Below, piece by piece: positions 1-9,537 of a stretch of 50,514 nucleotides of DNA. Source of the stretch: Gammaproteobacteria bacterium (GTDB lineage Bacteria; Pseudomonadota; Gammaproteobacteria; DSM-19610). A program made the translations under genes and the position numbers. The first letter of the stretch is position 1. Each line of letters opens with the position of its first letter. The stretch spans positions 1-50,514 of the forward strand of contig WGBO01000003.1 in NCBI GenBank assembly GCA_015494295.1, written 5' to 3'. The notes beneath the pieces are model-generated. The model saw nothing but the letters and a program-made list of their open reading frames with translations. It made no database searches and was not told the DNA's origin.

Positions 1-1260
1 GGTGAAGCTGGCCGGCGGCTGCGGCGCGGACTCGGACGCGCTTTCCCTGGCCGGTGCCCCAGGGGTTGCGCTGGCGTCAGGCGCCGGAGTCTCGACCCTG
101 GCGGTGGTTTCCGCCGCGCTCGCCTGGGGCGCTGGCGCGTGTGGGGTATCGCCGGTATCCCCGGCGGGGCCCCGTGCGGTCTCGGGTGCCGGGGCGTCGG
201 CCGGCGGCGGGGATTCCGTTGTTGCCTCGTCGATCGCGGCAACGGTGGGCACGGGCGTCTCCCCGCTGGCGTCCGCTGTTGCCGTGTCCGGCGGGCTGTC
301 CTCCACCGGCAGCGGCGTCTCGGGCAGGGGCAGCGGGACTTCGGTCACCGCCACGCGGGCCGGCGTCCCGGGTTCGGCGTCGGGCGCCGGCGCCAGCCGT
401 TCCCAGCCCAGGTAGGCTGCGATGGCGGTCACGCCCAGCGCTGCCGCGATCCAGGTTTTCGCCCGCCCCGTCCCCGCGCCCGGCTGGATGGGCGCGCGCT
501 GCTTGTTGCGGGCGCGGTTGTGGTGCTCGGCCAGCGCCTCGTGCGCCAGCCGGTTGATGGCGCCCGGCCGGCCGTCGGCCGCCTTGCAGATGGCGCGCAC
601 CTCGGTGGGGGTGAAGGGGCTTTCGCCGCTGTATCCCGCCACCGCCAGCCGGTACATCAGGTAGGCGGAGGTTTCCTCCTCGGTGAGGCGCGGGATCTCC
701 AGCATCTGGCTGCTGCGCTTGCTGCCGAGCTGTTCGAGGGTTTCACGCACGCGTTGTTGGGCCTCGGCGGTGCCGAACAGCACGATGCGCACACGTTCCG
801 CGTCGGCGGAATCGACCAGCTCGCACAGGCGCCGGCAGCCGCTTTCGTCGATCTGTTCGGCGTTGTCGATTACCAGCACCAGGTGCTGGGAACTGTCGCT
901 GTGCGCGGCCCAGTGCGCCAGCAGCGCCTGTTCGCCCTGTGCCGCGTCGCCGCCCACCGTTTCCGCCAGGCGGGCGGCCAGGTTTGCGCTGTCGGCGCCG
1001 TCCAGCAGGCACACCGACCATTGCGGGTTGATGTGGCCCAGGAACTGTTCCAGCAGGGTGCTCTTGCCGCTGCCGGGCGGTCCGCTGACCACCACGATGG
1101 ATTCCCCGAACTGCACCAGATGCGTGAGCAGGTCGAGGCGTTGCATGAGCGCGCTGCCGGCGTAGAAGAACCGGGCGTCGACACCCGCTTCGAACGGGTG
1201 GCAGCGCAGCGACCAGGTCTCGAGGTATTCGGGCTGTTCCGCGTCGGTGCTTTCGTTCAT
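1..1260 (-). CDS. DamX/ExeA-like AAA ATPase with membrane anchor (partial, C-terminus off window)
   Basis: An open frame of 420 codons starts with ATG at 1260 and runs off the left edge. It opens with an ExeA/DamX-type AAA ATPase domain: Walker A GPPGSGKST at residues 60-68 and a VLVIDNAEQ Walker B-like stretch downstream. A single hydrophobic segment (TWIAAALGVTAIAAYLGW) follows, then a long Pro/Ala/Glu-rich linker. In this family the linker ends in a peptidoglycan-binding SPOR domain, which would lie outside the window. The position at the end of aroK-aroB-dgt matches the aroKB-damX order of gammaproteobacteria. The expected role is at the division septum, binding denuded glycan. The start overlaps the upstream WGR gene by 4 bases. 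The family call is solid; the DamX name is an inference because the SPOR part is not visible. Confidence 0.8.
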   Translation of the reverse strand, partial: MNESTDAEQPEYLETWSLRCHPFEAGVDARFFYAGSALMQRLDLLTHLVQFGESIVVVSGPPGSGKSTLLEQFLGHINPQWSVCLLDGADSANLAARLAETVGGDAAQGEQALLAHWAAHSDSSQHLVLVIDNAEQIDESGCRRLCELVDSADAERVRIVLFGTAEAQQRVRETLEQLGSKRSSQMLEIPRLTEEETSAYLMYRLAVAGYSGESPFTPTEVRAICKAADGRPGAINRLAHEALAEHHNRARNKQRAPIQPGAGTGRAKTWIAAALGVTAIAAYLGWERLAPAPDAEPGTPARVAVTEVPLPLPETPLPVEDSPPDTATADASGETPVPTVAAIDEATTESPPPADAPAPETARGPAGDTGDTPHAPAPQASAAETTARVETPAPDASATPGAPARESASESAPQPPASFT

Positions 1261-1502
1261 GTCTGTGCCTGCATAAATACGACCTGGTACCCTTTCTTGA
1301 GCTGGGCGTCGCGAATCGCCATCATCGCCTGCTCAGCCTGTTCCCGGTCGGTGTAGTGATCCTTGACCACGCGTCCCCCCGAGCCCTGGTAGCCCCATTC
1401 GCGGATCAGCGTCCAGCCGTCGATCAGGTCTTCCTGCAGGTGCAGGTGGTAGAACCTTGGCGGCGTGGTGTCGCTCGGTGGAATCTGCATATAGATGCGC
1501 AT
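1257..1502 (-). CDS. small WGR-domain protein
   Basis: This 81-residue protein is made almost entirely of a WGR-like domain. It has a His-rich beta strand (FYHLHLQ), the WTLIREWGYQGSGGR core and a helix with DREQAEQAM, ending KKGYQVVF. WGR domains bind nucleic acid in PARPs and occur alone in many bacterial proteins of unknown role. The start ATG at 1502 has only a weak ribosome site. The stop overlaps the start of the DamX-like gene by 4 bases, so the two are probably translationally coupled. The gene sits between dgt and the ATPase, where E. coli has nothing comparable. No signal peptide or membrane segment is seen. Function unknown. Confidence 0.75.
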   Translation of the reverse strand: MRIYMQIPPSDTTPPRFYHLHLQEDLIDGWTLIREWGYQGSGGRVVKDHYTDREQAEQAMMAIRDAQLKKGYQVVFMQAQT

Positions 1503-1529
1503 GTAGGGTCTCTGGCTGGCGGGGCGCGT

Positions 1530-2711
1530 TCAAGTCAGTTCTCCGGGATTGTAGACCCGGTGGTGTTCACTGATGGCATAGCGGTCGGTCATGCCCGCGA
1601 TGTAGTCGGCGACGGCACGCGCCTGCCCGGCGTCCCCGTCCTGTTCGCGCAGCGTGCGCACATGTCCCTGTGCTTCCTGCGGCAGCAGCCGCGGGTCGTC
1701 GTTGAAGGCCAGGAACAGGTCGCGGATCACGCGCCGCGCCTTGGCGCTCATGCGGTGCACGCGGTAGTGCCGGTACAGCCTGGTGCGCAGGAAACGTTTC
1801 AGTTCCAGGTTGCGCTCGCGCATGGCGTCGCTGAAGGCGATCAGCGGGCGAGACTGGTCACGTACCGCGTCCAGGGTGGCGGGTGCGGCCTCGGCAAGCC
1901 GGGCGTTGCTGGTTTCGATCAGGTCCACGACCTGGCAGTTGATCAGGCGCCGCACCACTTCGTGAATGACGCGCCGCTGCGGCAGCCCGGGATAGCGGCG
2001 CCGCACTTCGGTGTACTGTTCCGCGAACAGCGACACCTCGTTCAGTTGAGCGACCTCGATGAGCCCGGCGCGCAGCCCGTCGTCGACGTCGTGGCTGTTG
2101 TAGGCGATCTCGTCGGCGAGGTTGGTGAGCTGGGCTTCCAGGCTGGGCTGGCGCTTGTTCAGAAAGCGTTCGCCGACGTCGCCGAGTTCGCGGGCGTTTC
2201 CGGGGGAGCAGTGCTTGAGGATTCCCTCCCGGGTTTCGAACGTAAGGTTGAGACCGAGGAAGTCGGCGTACTTCTCTTCCAGTTCGTCGACCACGCGCAG
2301 CGATTGCAGGTTGTGCTCGAAGCCGCCCCAGGCCTGCATGCATTCGTTGAGCGCGTCCTGGCCGGCGTGCCCGAAGGGCGTGTGGCCGAGGTCGTGGGCC
2401 AGCGCGATGGCCTCGGTGAGGTCCTCGTTGAGGTGCAGGGCGCGGGCAATGGAGCGCGCGATCTGCGCCACCTCGATGGAGTGGGTGAGGCGGGTGCGGA
2501 ACAGGTCGCCCTCGTGGTTGACGAATACCTGGGTCTTGTACTCCAGGCGGCGGAAGGCGGCGGCGTGGATGATGCGGTCGCGGTCGCGCTGGTATTCGCC
2601 GCGGTAGTTGGGCGCCGGTTCCGGGTGGCGGCGGCCGGCCGACACGGCGTCGGTTACCGCGTAGGGCGCCAGTCCGCCGGGAGTGTCGAGGGCGTCCGGC
2701 AGGGTGTTCAT
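1530..2711 (-). CDS. dgt: deoxyguanosinetriphosphate triphosphohydrolase-like protein (type 2 Dgt)
   Basis: The 393-residue protein belongs to the HD-superfamily dNTPases that split dNTPs into deoxynucleoside and triphosphate. The metal-binding HD signature is complete: [10 protein letters not shown] gives the first His (about 77), [14 protein letters not shown] (105-117) gives the His-Asp pair and two further His. The N-terminal [27 protein letters not shown] region is typical of the family. The length is that of the shorter type 2 proteins. I chose ATG 2711 because the open frame further upstream lies within aroB; this start overlaps the aroB stop by 4 bases. It is probably cotranscribed with aroB. 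Confidence 0.93.
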   Translation of the reverse strand: MNTLPDALDTPGGLAPYAVTDAVSAGRRHPEPAPNYRGEYQRDRDRIIHAAAFRRLEYKTQVFVNHEGDLFRTRLTHSIEVAQIARSIARALHLNEDLTEAIALAHDLGHTPFGHAGQDALNECMQAWGGFEHNLQSLRVVDELEEKYADFLGLNLTFETREGILKHCSPGNARELGDVGERFLNKRQPSLEAQLTNLADEIAYNSHDVDDGLRAGLIEVAQLNEVSLFAEQYTEVRRRYPGLPQRRVIHEVVRRLINCQVVDLIETSNARLAEAAPATLDAVRDQSRPLIAFSDAMRERNLELKRFLRTRLYRHYRVHRMSAKARRVIRDLFLAFNDDPRLLPQEAQGHVRTLREQDGDAGQARAVADYIAGMTDRYAISEHHRVYNPGELT

Positions 2712-3808
2712 GAACCGGTCAGCGGCAGACTGCGGTCGAGCGTTTCGGCGAGCAGCGCCGGGTCGTAGTCGGCGGTGATCCTGGCCGCGCCAATGGCATC
2801 GAGGAGGATCAGCCGCAGACCGCCGTCGAAGGCCTTCTTGTCGACCGCCATCAGTTTCATGAACTGATCGCGGGAGAGTTCGCCCGGCGGCTCGGCCGGC
2901 AGCCGGGCGCGGGTCAGCAGGGCACGGATGCGCGCCACGTCGGCGGCGTCCAGCCAGCCGTGCCGGGCCGACAGGTCGGCGGCCATGGCCATGCCGGCGG
3001 CGACCGCCTCGCCGTGCAGCCAGTTGCCGTAGCCCATGCCGGTTTCGATGGCGTGTCCAAAGGTGTGGCCGAGGTTGAGCAGGGCGCGCTTGCCGCTTTC
3101 GCGTTCGTCGGCGGCGACGATATCCGCCTTGCAGCGGCAGGAATGCCCGATGGCGTAGACCAGCGCCTCGGTGTCGCGTTCCAGCAGGCGCGGCATGTTG
3201 GTTTCCAGCCACTCGAAGAAATCGCGGTCCTCGATGAGGCCGTACTTGATGACTTCGGCAATGCCGGCCGAGAGCTGCCGATCGTCCAGGGTGTTCAGGG
3301 TGTCGGTGTCGGCGAGCACTATGCGCGGCTGGTAGAAGGCGCCGATCATGTTCTTGCCCAGTGGATGGTTGACGCCGGTCTTGCCGCCCACCGAGGAATC
3401 CACCTGCGCCAGCAGGGTGGTGGGGATCTGGATGAAGTCCACGCCGCGCTGGTAGCTGGCGGCGGCGAAGCCGACCATGTCACCGATCACGCCGCCGCCC
3501 AGCGCCACCAGGCAGCAACTGCGGTTGAAGCGTTTCTCCAGCAGGGCGTCGAAAATGCGGTTGAGCGTCTCCAGGGTCTTGTACTGCTCTCCGTCCGGCA
3601 GCACCAGCCGTTCCACCTGGTAGTCGGCGAGGGTGTCGCACACCGCGTCCATATATAGAGGGGCCACCGTGTCGTTGCTGACCACCATTACCTGGCGGCC
3701 GCGGATGGCGGCCTGGTAGAGTTCCGGGCGCGACAGCAGCGCCGGCCCGATGTGGATCGGGTAGCTGCGTTCACCGAGATCGAGTTGCAGGGTTTTCGTT
3801 GTCATCAT
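2708..3808 (-). CDS. aroB: 3-dehydroquinate synthase
   Basis: This 366-residue enzyme converts DAHP to 3-dehydroquinate, the second step of the shikimate pathway, using NAD and a divalent metal. Visible signatures are the NAD-binding GGGVIGD at 104-110, the substrate loop [20 protein letters not shown] at 137-156, and metal ligands Glu185, His248 ([11 protein letters not shown]) and His265. Length equals the family norm. ATG 3808 overlaps the aroK stop by 4 bases and the next ATG follows immediately, so the exact start is ambiguous by one codon. It lies between aroK and dgt in one transcription unit. Confidence 0.97.
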   Translation of the reverse strand: MMTTKTLQLDLGERSYPIHIGPALLSRPELYQAAIRGRQVMVVSNDTVAPLYMDAVCDTLADYQVERLVLPDGEQYKTLETLNRIFDALLEKRFNRSCCLVALGGGVIGDMVGFAAASYQRGVDFIQIPTTLLAQVDSSVGGKTGVNHPLGKNMIGAFYQPRIVLADTDTLNTLDDRQLSAGIAEVIKYGLIEDRDFFEWLETNMPRLLERDTEALVYAIGHSCRCKADIVAADERESGKRALLNLGHTFGHAIETGMGYGNWLHGEAVAAGMAMAADLSARHGWLDAADVARIRALLTRARLPAEPPGELSRDQFMKLMAVDKKAFDGGLRLILLDAIGAARITADYDPALLAETLDRSLPLTGS

Positions 3809-4347
3809 CGCGAAGGATAAGTGGGCGACCGGCTTTCCTCAACATAGTGCGTGATTTTCTGCACCACGTCACGCACCCGGCAGCCATCGGTGTCGATGAC
3901 GATATCGGCGATCTCGCGGTACAGGGGGTCGCGTTCGGCGAGCAGTTCCTCCAGCCGCTGGCGCGGGTTTTCGGTCTGCAGCAGCGGGCGGTTGCGGTCG
4001 TGGGCGGTGCGCCTGAGTTGCTGTTCCACCGAGGTCTTCAGGTAGATGACATTGCCGCGCGCGGCCAGGTGGCGCCGGTTGTCCGGGTCCAGCACCGCGC
4101 CGCCGCCGGTGGCGAGTACGATACCGGGTTGCGCGGTGAGCGCGTCGATGACTTCGCGTTCGCGTTTGCGGAAACCGCTTTCGCCTTCCAATTCAAAGAT
4201 TAAGGGGATGTCCACGCCGGTCCGGGCCTCGATCTCGCGATCGCTGTCGATGAATTCCATGCCCAGTGTCCGGGCCAACTGGCGTCCAATGGTGGATTTG
4301 CCGGCGCCCATGGGTCCGACCAAAAAAAAACTGCCCGGCATTTTCAT
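3805..4347 (-). CDS. aroK: shikimate kinase
   Basis: This 180-residue P-loop kinase phosphorylates shikimate at the 3-hydroxyl. Visible are Walker [10 protein letters not shown] (11-19), the shikimate-binding DSD (34-36) and Arg60, the GGGAVL loop (81-86) and the lid Arg in RNRPLL (118-123). Two starts are possible, ATG 4347 and ATG 4341; both fall inside an intrinsic-terminator hairpin (4331-4356) whose T-run encodes the Phe-Phe at residues 7-8. No Shine-Dalgarno sequence is evident ahead of either start, so translation may rely on coupling or an alternative RNA structure. Downstream the gene is coupled to aroB. Confidence 0.96.
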   Translation of the reverse strand: MKMPGSFFLVGPMGAGKSTIGRQLARTLGMEFIDSDREIEARTGVDIPLIFELEGESGFRKREREVIDALTAQPGIVLATGGGAVLDPDNRRHLAARGNVIYLKTSVEQQLRRTAHDRNRPLLQTENPRQRLEELLAERDPLYREIADIVIDTDGCRVRDVVQKITHYVEESRSPTYPSR

Positions 4348-4356
4348 GCCGGGCAG
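4322..4356 (-). terminator. intrinsic terminator after pilQ that overlaps the aroK start codon
   Basis: Read on the minus strand, a perfect 10-bp inverted repeat (CTGCCCGGCA / TGCCGGGCAG, 4347-4356 and 4331-4340) encloses a 6-base loop and is followed by nine T residues (4330-4322). This is a textbook Rho-independent terminator, 34 bases after the pilQ stop. The second arm and the T-run are codons 3-9 of aroK, and the aroK ATG lies at the stem-loop junction. Confidence 0.85.
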
Positions 4357-4390
4357 ATATGCCAGAAATTCAGGCGGTATACAAGTCGGG

Positions 4391-6541
4391 CTACGGGATC
4401 TTCATGCCCTGCTTGATGATTTTCGGCGTCACGAAGATGAGCATTTCGCTCTTGTCGTTGAGCTTGCGCTCGGTCCGGAACAACCAGCCCACGCCCGGCA
4501 GTTCGCCGAAGAAGGGCACGCGCTCGGCTTCCTTGCCGCGCTCCTGCTCGTAGATTCCGCCCAGCACCAGGGTTTCGCCGTTGTCGACCAGCACCCGGGT
4601 TTCGACGCTGCGGGTGTCGACACTGGGCACACCGGCGAAGATCTGGCCGACGCTGTCCTTGCTGACGCGCAGGTCCATGATGATGCGGTCGTCCGGGGTG
4701 ATCTGCGGCGTGACCTTCAGTTCCAGCACCGCTTCCTTGAACGTGACCGAGGTCGCGCCGCTGGAGGTGGCCTGCTGGTAGGGGATCTCGACACCCTGCT
4801 GGATCACGGCTTCCTGCTGGTTGGAGGTGATGACCCGCGGGCTGGAGATCACTTCACCGCGATCCTCCAGTTGCATGGCGCTCAGCTCCAGGGCCAGCAG
4901 ATTGCTGCCCAGCTTGCCCAGCGCCATGCCGATGGCGCCGGAGGGGTTGGCGACCGGCAGGTTCACCAGCAGACCCTCGTTGCCGGTGTCGCCGGGCACT
5001 TCGTAGGCGGTGATGGTGTCGTTGTAGTTCACGTCGCCATCGAGCTTGCCGCCCAGGAGGAAGCCGGTTTCGTTGTCGGGCGCCCGGCTGTTGTGGCTGA
5101 GGCCGAACTTGACGCCCAGTTCGCGGGCGAAGTCGTTGTTGGCCAGCACGATGCGGGATTCGATCAGCACCTGGCGCACCGGGATGTCCAGTCGCGCGAT
5201 GAGACGGCGGATCTGCTCCAGCTTGTCGGCGGTGTCCTGGATCAGCAGGGTGTTGGTGCGTTCGTCGACCGTCACCTTGCCGCGCTCGGACATCTGCGAG
5301 GCGTTTTCGTTGTTGAGCAGCTCCGCCAGGTCGGTGGCCTTGGCGTAGTTGATCTGGATGAGGTCGGAGTACAGCGGCGCCAGTTCCTCGATCTGCTTCA
5401 TGGATTCGAGTTCCAGCTTTTCGCGCGCCGCGATCTCCTCGCTGGGCGCGATCAGGATCACGTTGCCGTTCTCACGCTTGGCCAGGCCCTTGGTCTTGAG
5501 CACGATGTCCAGCGCCTGGTCCCAGGGCACGTTCTGCATGCGCAGGCTCAGGTTGCCGGTCACCGAGTCGCTGACCACGATGTTCTTGCCGGTGAAGTCG
5601 GCGAGCAGTTGCAGAACCGAGCGGACCTCGATGTCCTGGAAGTTCAGTGACAGGCGTTCGCCGGTATAACCGAACTTGGCCTTGCGCGCTTCTTCCTTCT
5701 CTTCCTTGGTGGTTTCGCGAACCTCCACGGTGAACTGGTTGTCGCTCTGGTAGGCGAGGTATTCGTACTCGCCCAGCGGGGTGATCTCCATGCGTACCTC
5801 GTCACCCTTGCGCTCGGTATCGATAAGCTTGACCGGGGTCGCAAAGTCGGTGACGTCGAGGCGGCGTTCCAGTTCGTCGGGCAGTGCCGCGCCCTTGAAC
5901 TCGACCACGATCTTGCCGGCTTCCTGGCGCATGTCGACGGGGATCGACGGATCGGACAGGGTGACGACCACGCGGCCCTCGCCCTGGTCGCCACGGCGGA
6001 AGTCGACGCCGGTGACGGCCGGTTCGATGCTGGCGCTGGAAGCGGCGGCGCCGGGTGCGGCCTGCGGCGCCGCTTCGACGCGCTGCCCGCCGGAGCCGAG
6101 CGTGACGATGATGCGGTTGCCGTCGACGCGGGTTTCGTAGGGCACCATCTCGAACAGGTTGAGCACCACGCGGGTGCGGCCCTTGACCTCCACCGCGGTC
6201 ACGCTGCGCGCCGGGCCGATGCCGATGGCCTGTGAGCGCCTGACGAGTTCGCTGCGCGTGCCCGGCAGGTCGAAGGCGATGCGCGCCGGGTTGTCGATGG
6301 TGAAGCTGGCCGGGTTGGTGGCCGGTTCGCTCAGTTCGAAGGTGACCTGGACCTGGTTGCCCGGCAGACCGGCGAAGTTGATTTCCTTCAGCACGTTGAG
6401 CCGGGGCGCCGCCGCCCAGACCGCCTGCGTGCCGGCCAGCAGCAACATCATTGCCAGCGTCATCAATCCGCTCATCATCCGGCTGGCTGGCCCGGTTGAA
6501 CCTCGCGCGGCATCCTTCCACATCATGTGAATTGCATTCAT
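4391..6541 (-). CDS. pilQ: type IV pilus secretin PilQ
   Basis: This 716-residue protein forms the outer-membrane channel through which the type IV pilus exits. A signal peptide covers about residues 1-44. An AMIN domain and a second beta domain follow (about 50-280), then a secretin/TonB short N-terminal domain ([19 protein letters not shown], about 300-370), an N1-type domain (about 380-460) and the secretin core ending in [10 protein letters not shown] chose ATG 6541 over the in-frame TTG at 6556 because a GGAG ribosome site sits 9 bases before the ATG and overlaps the TTG. It is the last pil gene of pilMNOPQ and is followed by a strong terminator-like hairpin. Confidence 0.96.
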   Translation of the reverse strand: MNAIHMMWKDAARGSTGPASRMMSGLMTLAMMLLLAGTQAVWAAAPRLNVLKEINFAGLPGNQVQVTFELSEPATNPASFTIDNPARIAFDLPGTRSELVRRSQAIGIGPARSVTAVEVKGRTRVVLNLFEMVPYETRVDGNRIIVTLGSGGQRVEAAPQAAPGAAASSASIEPAVTGVDFRRGDQGEGRVVVTLSDPSIPVDMRQEAGKIVVEFKGAALPDELERRLDVTDFATPVKLIDTERKGDEVRMEITPLGEYEYLAYQSDNQFTVEVRETTKEEKEEARKAKFGYTGERLSLNFQDIEVRSVLQLLADFTGKNIVVSDSVTGNLSLRMQNVPWDQALDIVLKTKGLAKRENGNVILIAPSEEIAAREKLELESMKQIEELAPLYSDLIQINYAKATDLAELLNNENASQMSERGKVTVDERTNTLLIQDTADKLEQIRRLIARLDIPVRQVLIESRIVLANNDFARELGVKFGLSHNSRAPDNETGFLLGGKLDGDVNYNDTITAYEVPGDTGNEGLLVNLPVANPSGAIGMALGKLGSNLLALELSAMQLEDRGEVISSPRVITSNQQEAVIQQGVEIPYQQATSSGATSVTFKEAVLELKVTPQITPDDRIIMDLRVSKDSVGQIFAGVPSVDTRSVETRVLVDNGETLVLGGIYEQERGKEAERVPFFGELPGVGWLFRTERKLNDKSEMLIFVTPKIIKQGMKIP

Positions 6542-6557
6542 CGTTTTTATCTCCAAA

Positions 6558-7112
6558 TTACTCGCTGAGTGCCAGAGAGGCCTGGCGCTCTATCCATCCC
6601 CCGAGGCCATCCGGTACGATCTCGGTCACTTCCACTTCGGATTCGGTAATGTTGACAATCTTGCCGTGGTTCTGGCCCACGTAATTGCCGGGCTTGACGC
6701 GGTGTATGGTGCTGTCGCTCATGCGGATCAGCGCCCATGACTCCTGGTCCCTGCCCAGCGTGCCGACCATGCGCAGGCTGTCAAGCGGCTCCGCTTCGAG
6801 CGGCTCGCGCGGACGGTTGAAGTCGGGTGTCAGGCCGCCGTTGCTGGTGGTGGCGACCTGCGACTTCGGCGTCGAGTAGGACGGCGGCGTGAACGGGTCG
6901 CGCGCGTTCATGGCGTTGTACAGGTGCGTTTCGAAGGGCGCAAACTCGGGCAGCGGTTCCACGCGCGCGTGCTGGCGCGACTTGACCGATTCGACGTAGC
7001 TGCGCAGATCCTCGGTATTGTTGCCCGCGCAGGCGGCAAGGCTGCCCGCCAGCAGGGCGGCGGCGAGGGCGCGCGCCACGGTGTTCAGTGTTCCCGGCAT
7101 GTCGCGGTTCAT
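6558..7112 (-). CDS. pilP: type IV pilus inner-membrane lipoprotein PilP
   Basis: This 184-residue lipoprotein has a hydrophobic N-terminus ending in lipobox LAAC (Cys28). A disordered linker follows, then the compact PilP beta domain (GTLGRDQESWALIRMSD; VKPGNYVGQNHGKI) that contacts PilQ and the PilN-PilO dimer. Length is normal. The start overlaps the pilO stop by 4 bases. The C-terminal domain is expected in the periplasm, linking the inner-membrane alignment complex to the secretin. Confidence 0.93.
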   Translation of the reverse strand: MNRDMPGTLNTVARALAAALLAGSLAACAGNNTEDLRSYVESVKSRQHARVEPLPEFAPFETHLYNAMNARDPFTPPSYSTPKSQVATTSNGGLTPDFNRPREPLEAEPLDSLRMVGTLGRDQESWALIRMSDSTIHRVKPGNYVGQNHGKIVNITESEVEVTEIVPDGLGGWIERQASLALSE

Positions 7113-7705
7113 TGGACGCCTCCTTCCTCTTCTTCGTCAAGGTAGCGATAGGTCTTGGCGAGGATATCCATGGTCAGTTCACCATCCTTGTTTTCCTTGA
7201 TGTTGACGTCGTGCACGGTGACGATGCGCGGCAGCGCGGCGACGCCGCTGACGAATTCGCCAAACTCGTGGTAGTTGCCCTTGACGCGGATGCTGATCGG
7301 CAGTTCCGCGTAGAACTCCCTGGGCACTTCGGCCTGCGGCTTGAACAGCTCGAACTCGAGGCCGGCGGCGAGGCCGGTCTGCGAGATGTCCACCAGCAGT
7401 TCCGCGACTTCCGTGCGGTTCGGCAGTTGCCGCAGCATGGCGCCGAAGGACTCGCGCATTTCCGCGAGCTGCTGTTCGTAGGCTTCGAGGTTGGCGGCCT
7501 TGCGGGCGCGGTTCTCGAAGGTGGTGCGCAGTTCGCTTTCCTTGCGTTCGGCCTTTTCGAGCTGCCCCTGCTGGTCCTTGATGTCGAGCCAGTAGCCCGC
7601 CGCCAGCACGCTGACGAATACCAGCGCGATCACGAAGATGCGCGCCGGCAACGGCCAGTTGGCGACGTTGCTCAGGTCAAGTTCATTGAGTTCCGAAAGA
7701 TCCAT
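7109..7705 (-). CDS. pilO: type IV pilus assembly protein PilO
   Basis: This 198-residue bitopic protein has a cytoplasmic N-terminus of about 22 residues, one membrane segment (about 24-43), a periplasmic coiled coil (GQLEKAERKESELRTTFENR) and a ferredoxin-like domain. It pairs with PilN to form the periplasmic part of the alignment complex. The start ATG 7705 shares its first base with the pilN stop codon region, and the stop overlaps pilP by 4 bases, so translation is probably coupled along the operon. Confidence 0.93.
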   Translation of the reverse strand: MDLSELNELDLSNVANWPLPARIFVIALVFVSVLAAGYWLDIKDQQGQLEKAERKESELRTTFENRARKAANLEAYEQQLAEMRESFGAMLRQLPNRTEVAELLVDISQTGLAAGLEFELFKPQAEVPREFYAELPISIRVKGNYHEFGEFVSGVAALPRIVTVHDVNIKENKDGELTMDILAKTYRYLDEEEEGGVQ

Positions 7706-8273
7706 CAGCTGTTGTCCTCCGCGGGTTCTTCAGACGGAGTAACCTGGTCGGCGCGCAGCACGAAGCTGGCGGTCCGGCGGTTCTTGTCTTCCCTGGTTTC
7801 GATGACGTCGAGGCGGGGCTTGCCCAGCCACAGTGAATTGTCGATGTTGCGCATGTAGGCGGAGACGCGCGCGTTGGATTGCGCGACGCCGCTCATGGTC
7901 AGCGACGAGCCCTTCTGGGTGATGGAGTTGAGGTACACGCCGTCGGGCAGGGTGTACACCAGCTCGTCCATCAGGTGCACGCTCTGCGGGCGGCTGTGCT
8001 GGAGCTGCTGGATGATGTCCATGCGCGCCAGCAGCGCGGTCTTGGTCTTTTCCAGGTCCTTGATCTTTTCGATCTTCTTGTCCAGCGAGGCGATCTCGGT
8101 CTCCAGGAACTTGTTGCGGTTGTTCTGTTGTTCGATGAAGCCCTCCATCTGCATGTGGGCCAGCAGCACCAGCAGCGCACCGAGGATGCCGGTGCCGACC
8201 GCGATGACGGTGAACTGTTGCTGTTTCTCGCGGCGCAGTTCCTCGCGCCAGGGGAGCAGGTTGATATGAGCCA

Positions 8274-8274
<1 letters not shown>
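7705..8274 (-). CDS. pilN: type IV pilus assembly protein PilN
   Basis: This 189-residue protein begins with the conserved INLLPWREE motif that docks into a groove of PilM. It has one membrane segment (about 23-43), a coiled coil and a periplasmic ferredoxin-like domain. The ATG at 8274 overlaps the pilM TGA by one base; an upstream in-frame start at 8304 would place ten residues before the conserved MAHINLLPW N-terminus and is unlikely. It is a partner of PilO and PilM. Confidence 0.94.
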
Positions 8275-9356
<1,082 letters not shown>

Positions 9357-9396
9357 TTAAATTCACCGCAATTGCAGTGTATTGATACGGTTATGG

Positions 9397-9425
9397 ATTA
9401 GAGAGCAACGACAAATTGCTGTCAA
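9397..9425 (-). promoter_or_regulatory. sigma-70 promoter for pilMNOPQ
   Basis: On the minus strand a perfect -35 TTGACA (9425-9420) is separated by 17 bases from -10 TCTAAT (9402-9397, five of six consensus bases). The predicted transcript would start near 9390, leaving about 45 bases of leader before the pilM GTG. Confidence 0.65.
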
Positions 9426-9473
9426 TCAAGTGCTCTTTATCCTCTTTGGTTCGATTCAGAGTATCGGACGCTT

Positions 9474-9479
9474 TATACT
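9474..9479 (+). promoter_or_regulatory. candidate -10 box for mrcA
   Basis: TATACT matches five of six -10 consensus bases, about 60 bases before the mrcA ATG in the divergent 193-base pilM-mrcA gap. The -35 region 17 bases upstream (TCGATT) is weak, so this is only a candidate. Confidence 0.3.
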
Positions 9480-9537
9480 GAAGTTTAGGAATCCTTGTAT
9501 TTTTAATTTTGAACCCGGTCACATCCCCGCCAAATAT

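Noticed and set aside
4750..4780. SGAT flavinylation-like motif in PilQ (TSSGATSV)
   Set aside because: It lies in the secretin domain, not in an FMN_bind domain, and such four-residue matches arise by chance.
4046..5650. 534-codon open frame on the plus strand opposite pilQ
   Set aside because: It lies antisense to pilQ and aroK; high GC keeps the opposite frame open. The translation is low-complexity and has no family resemblance.
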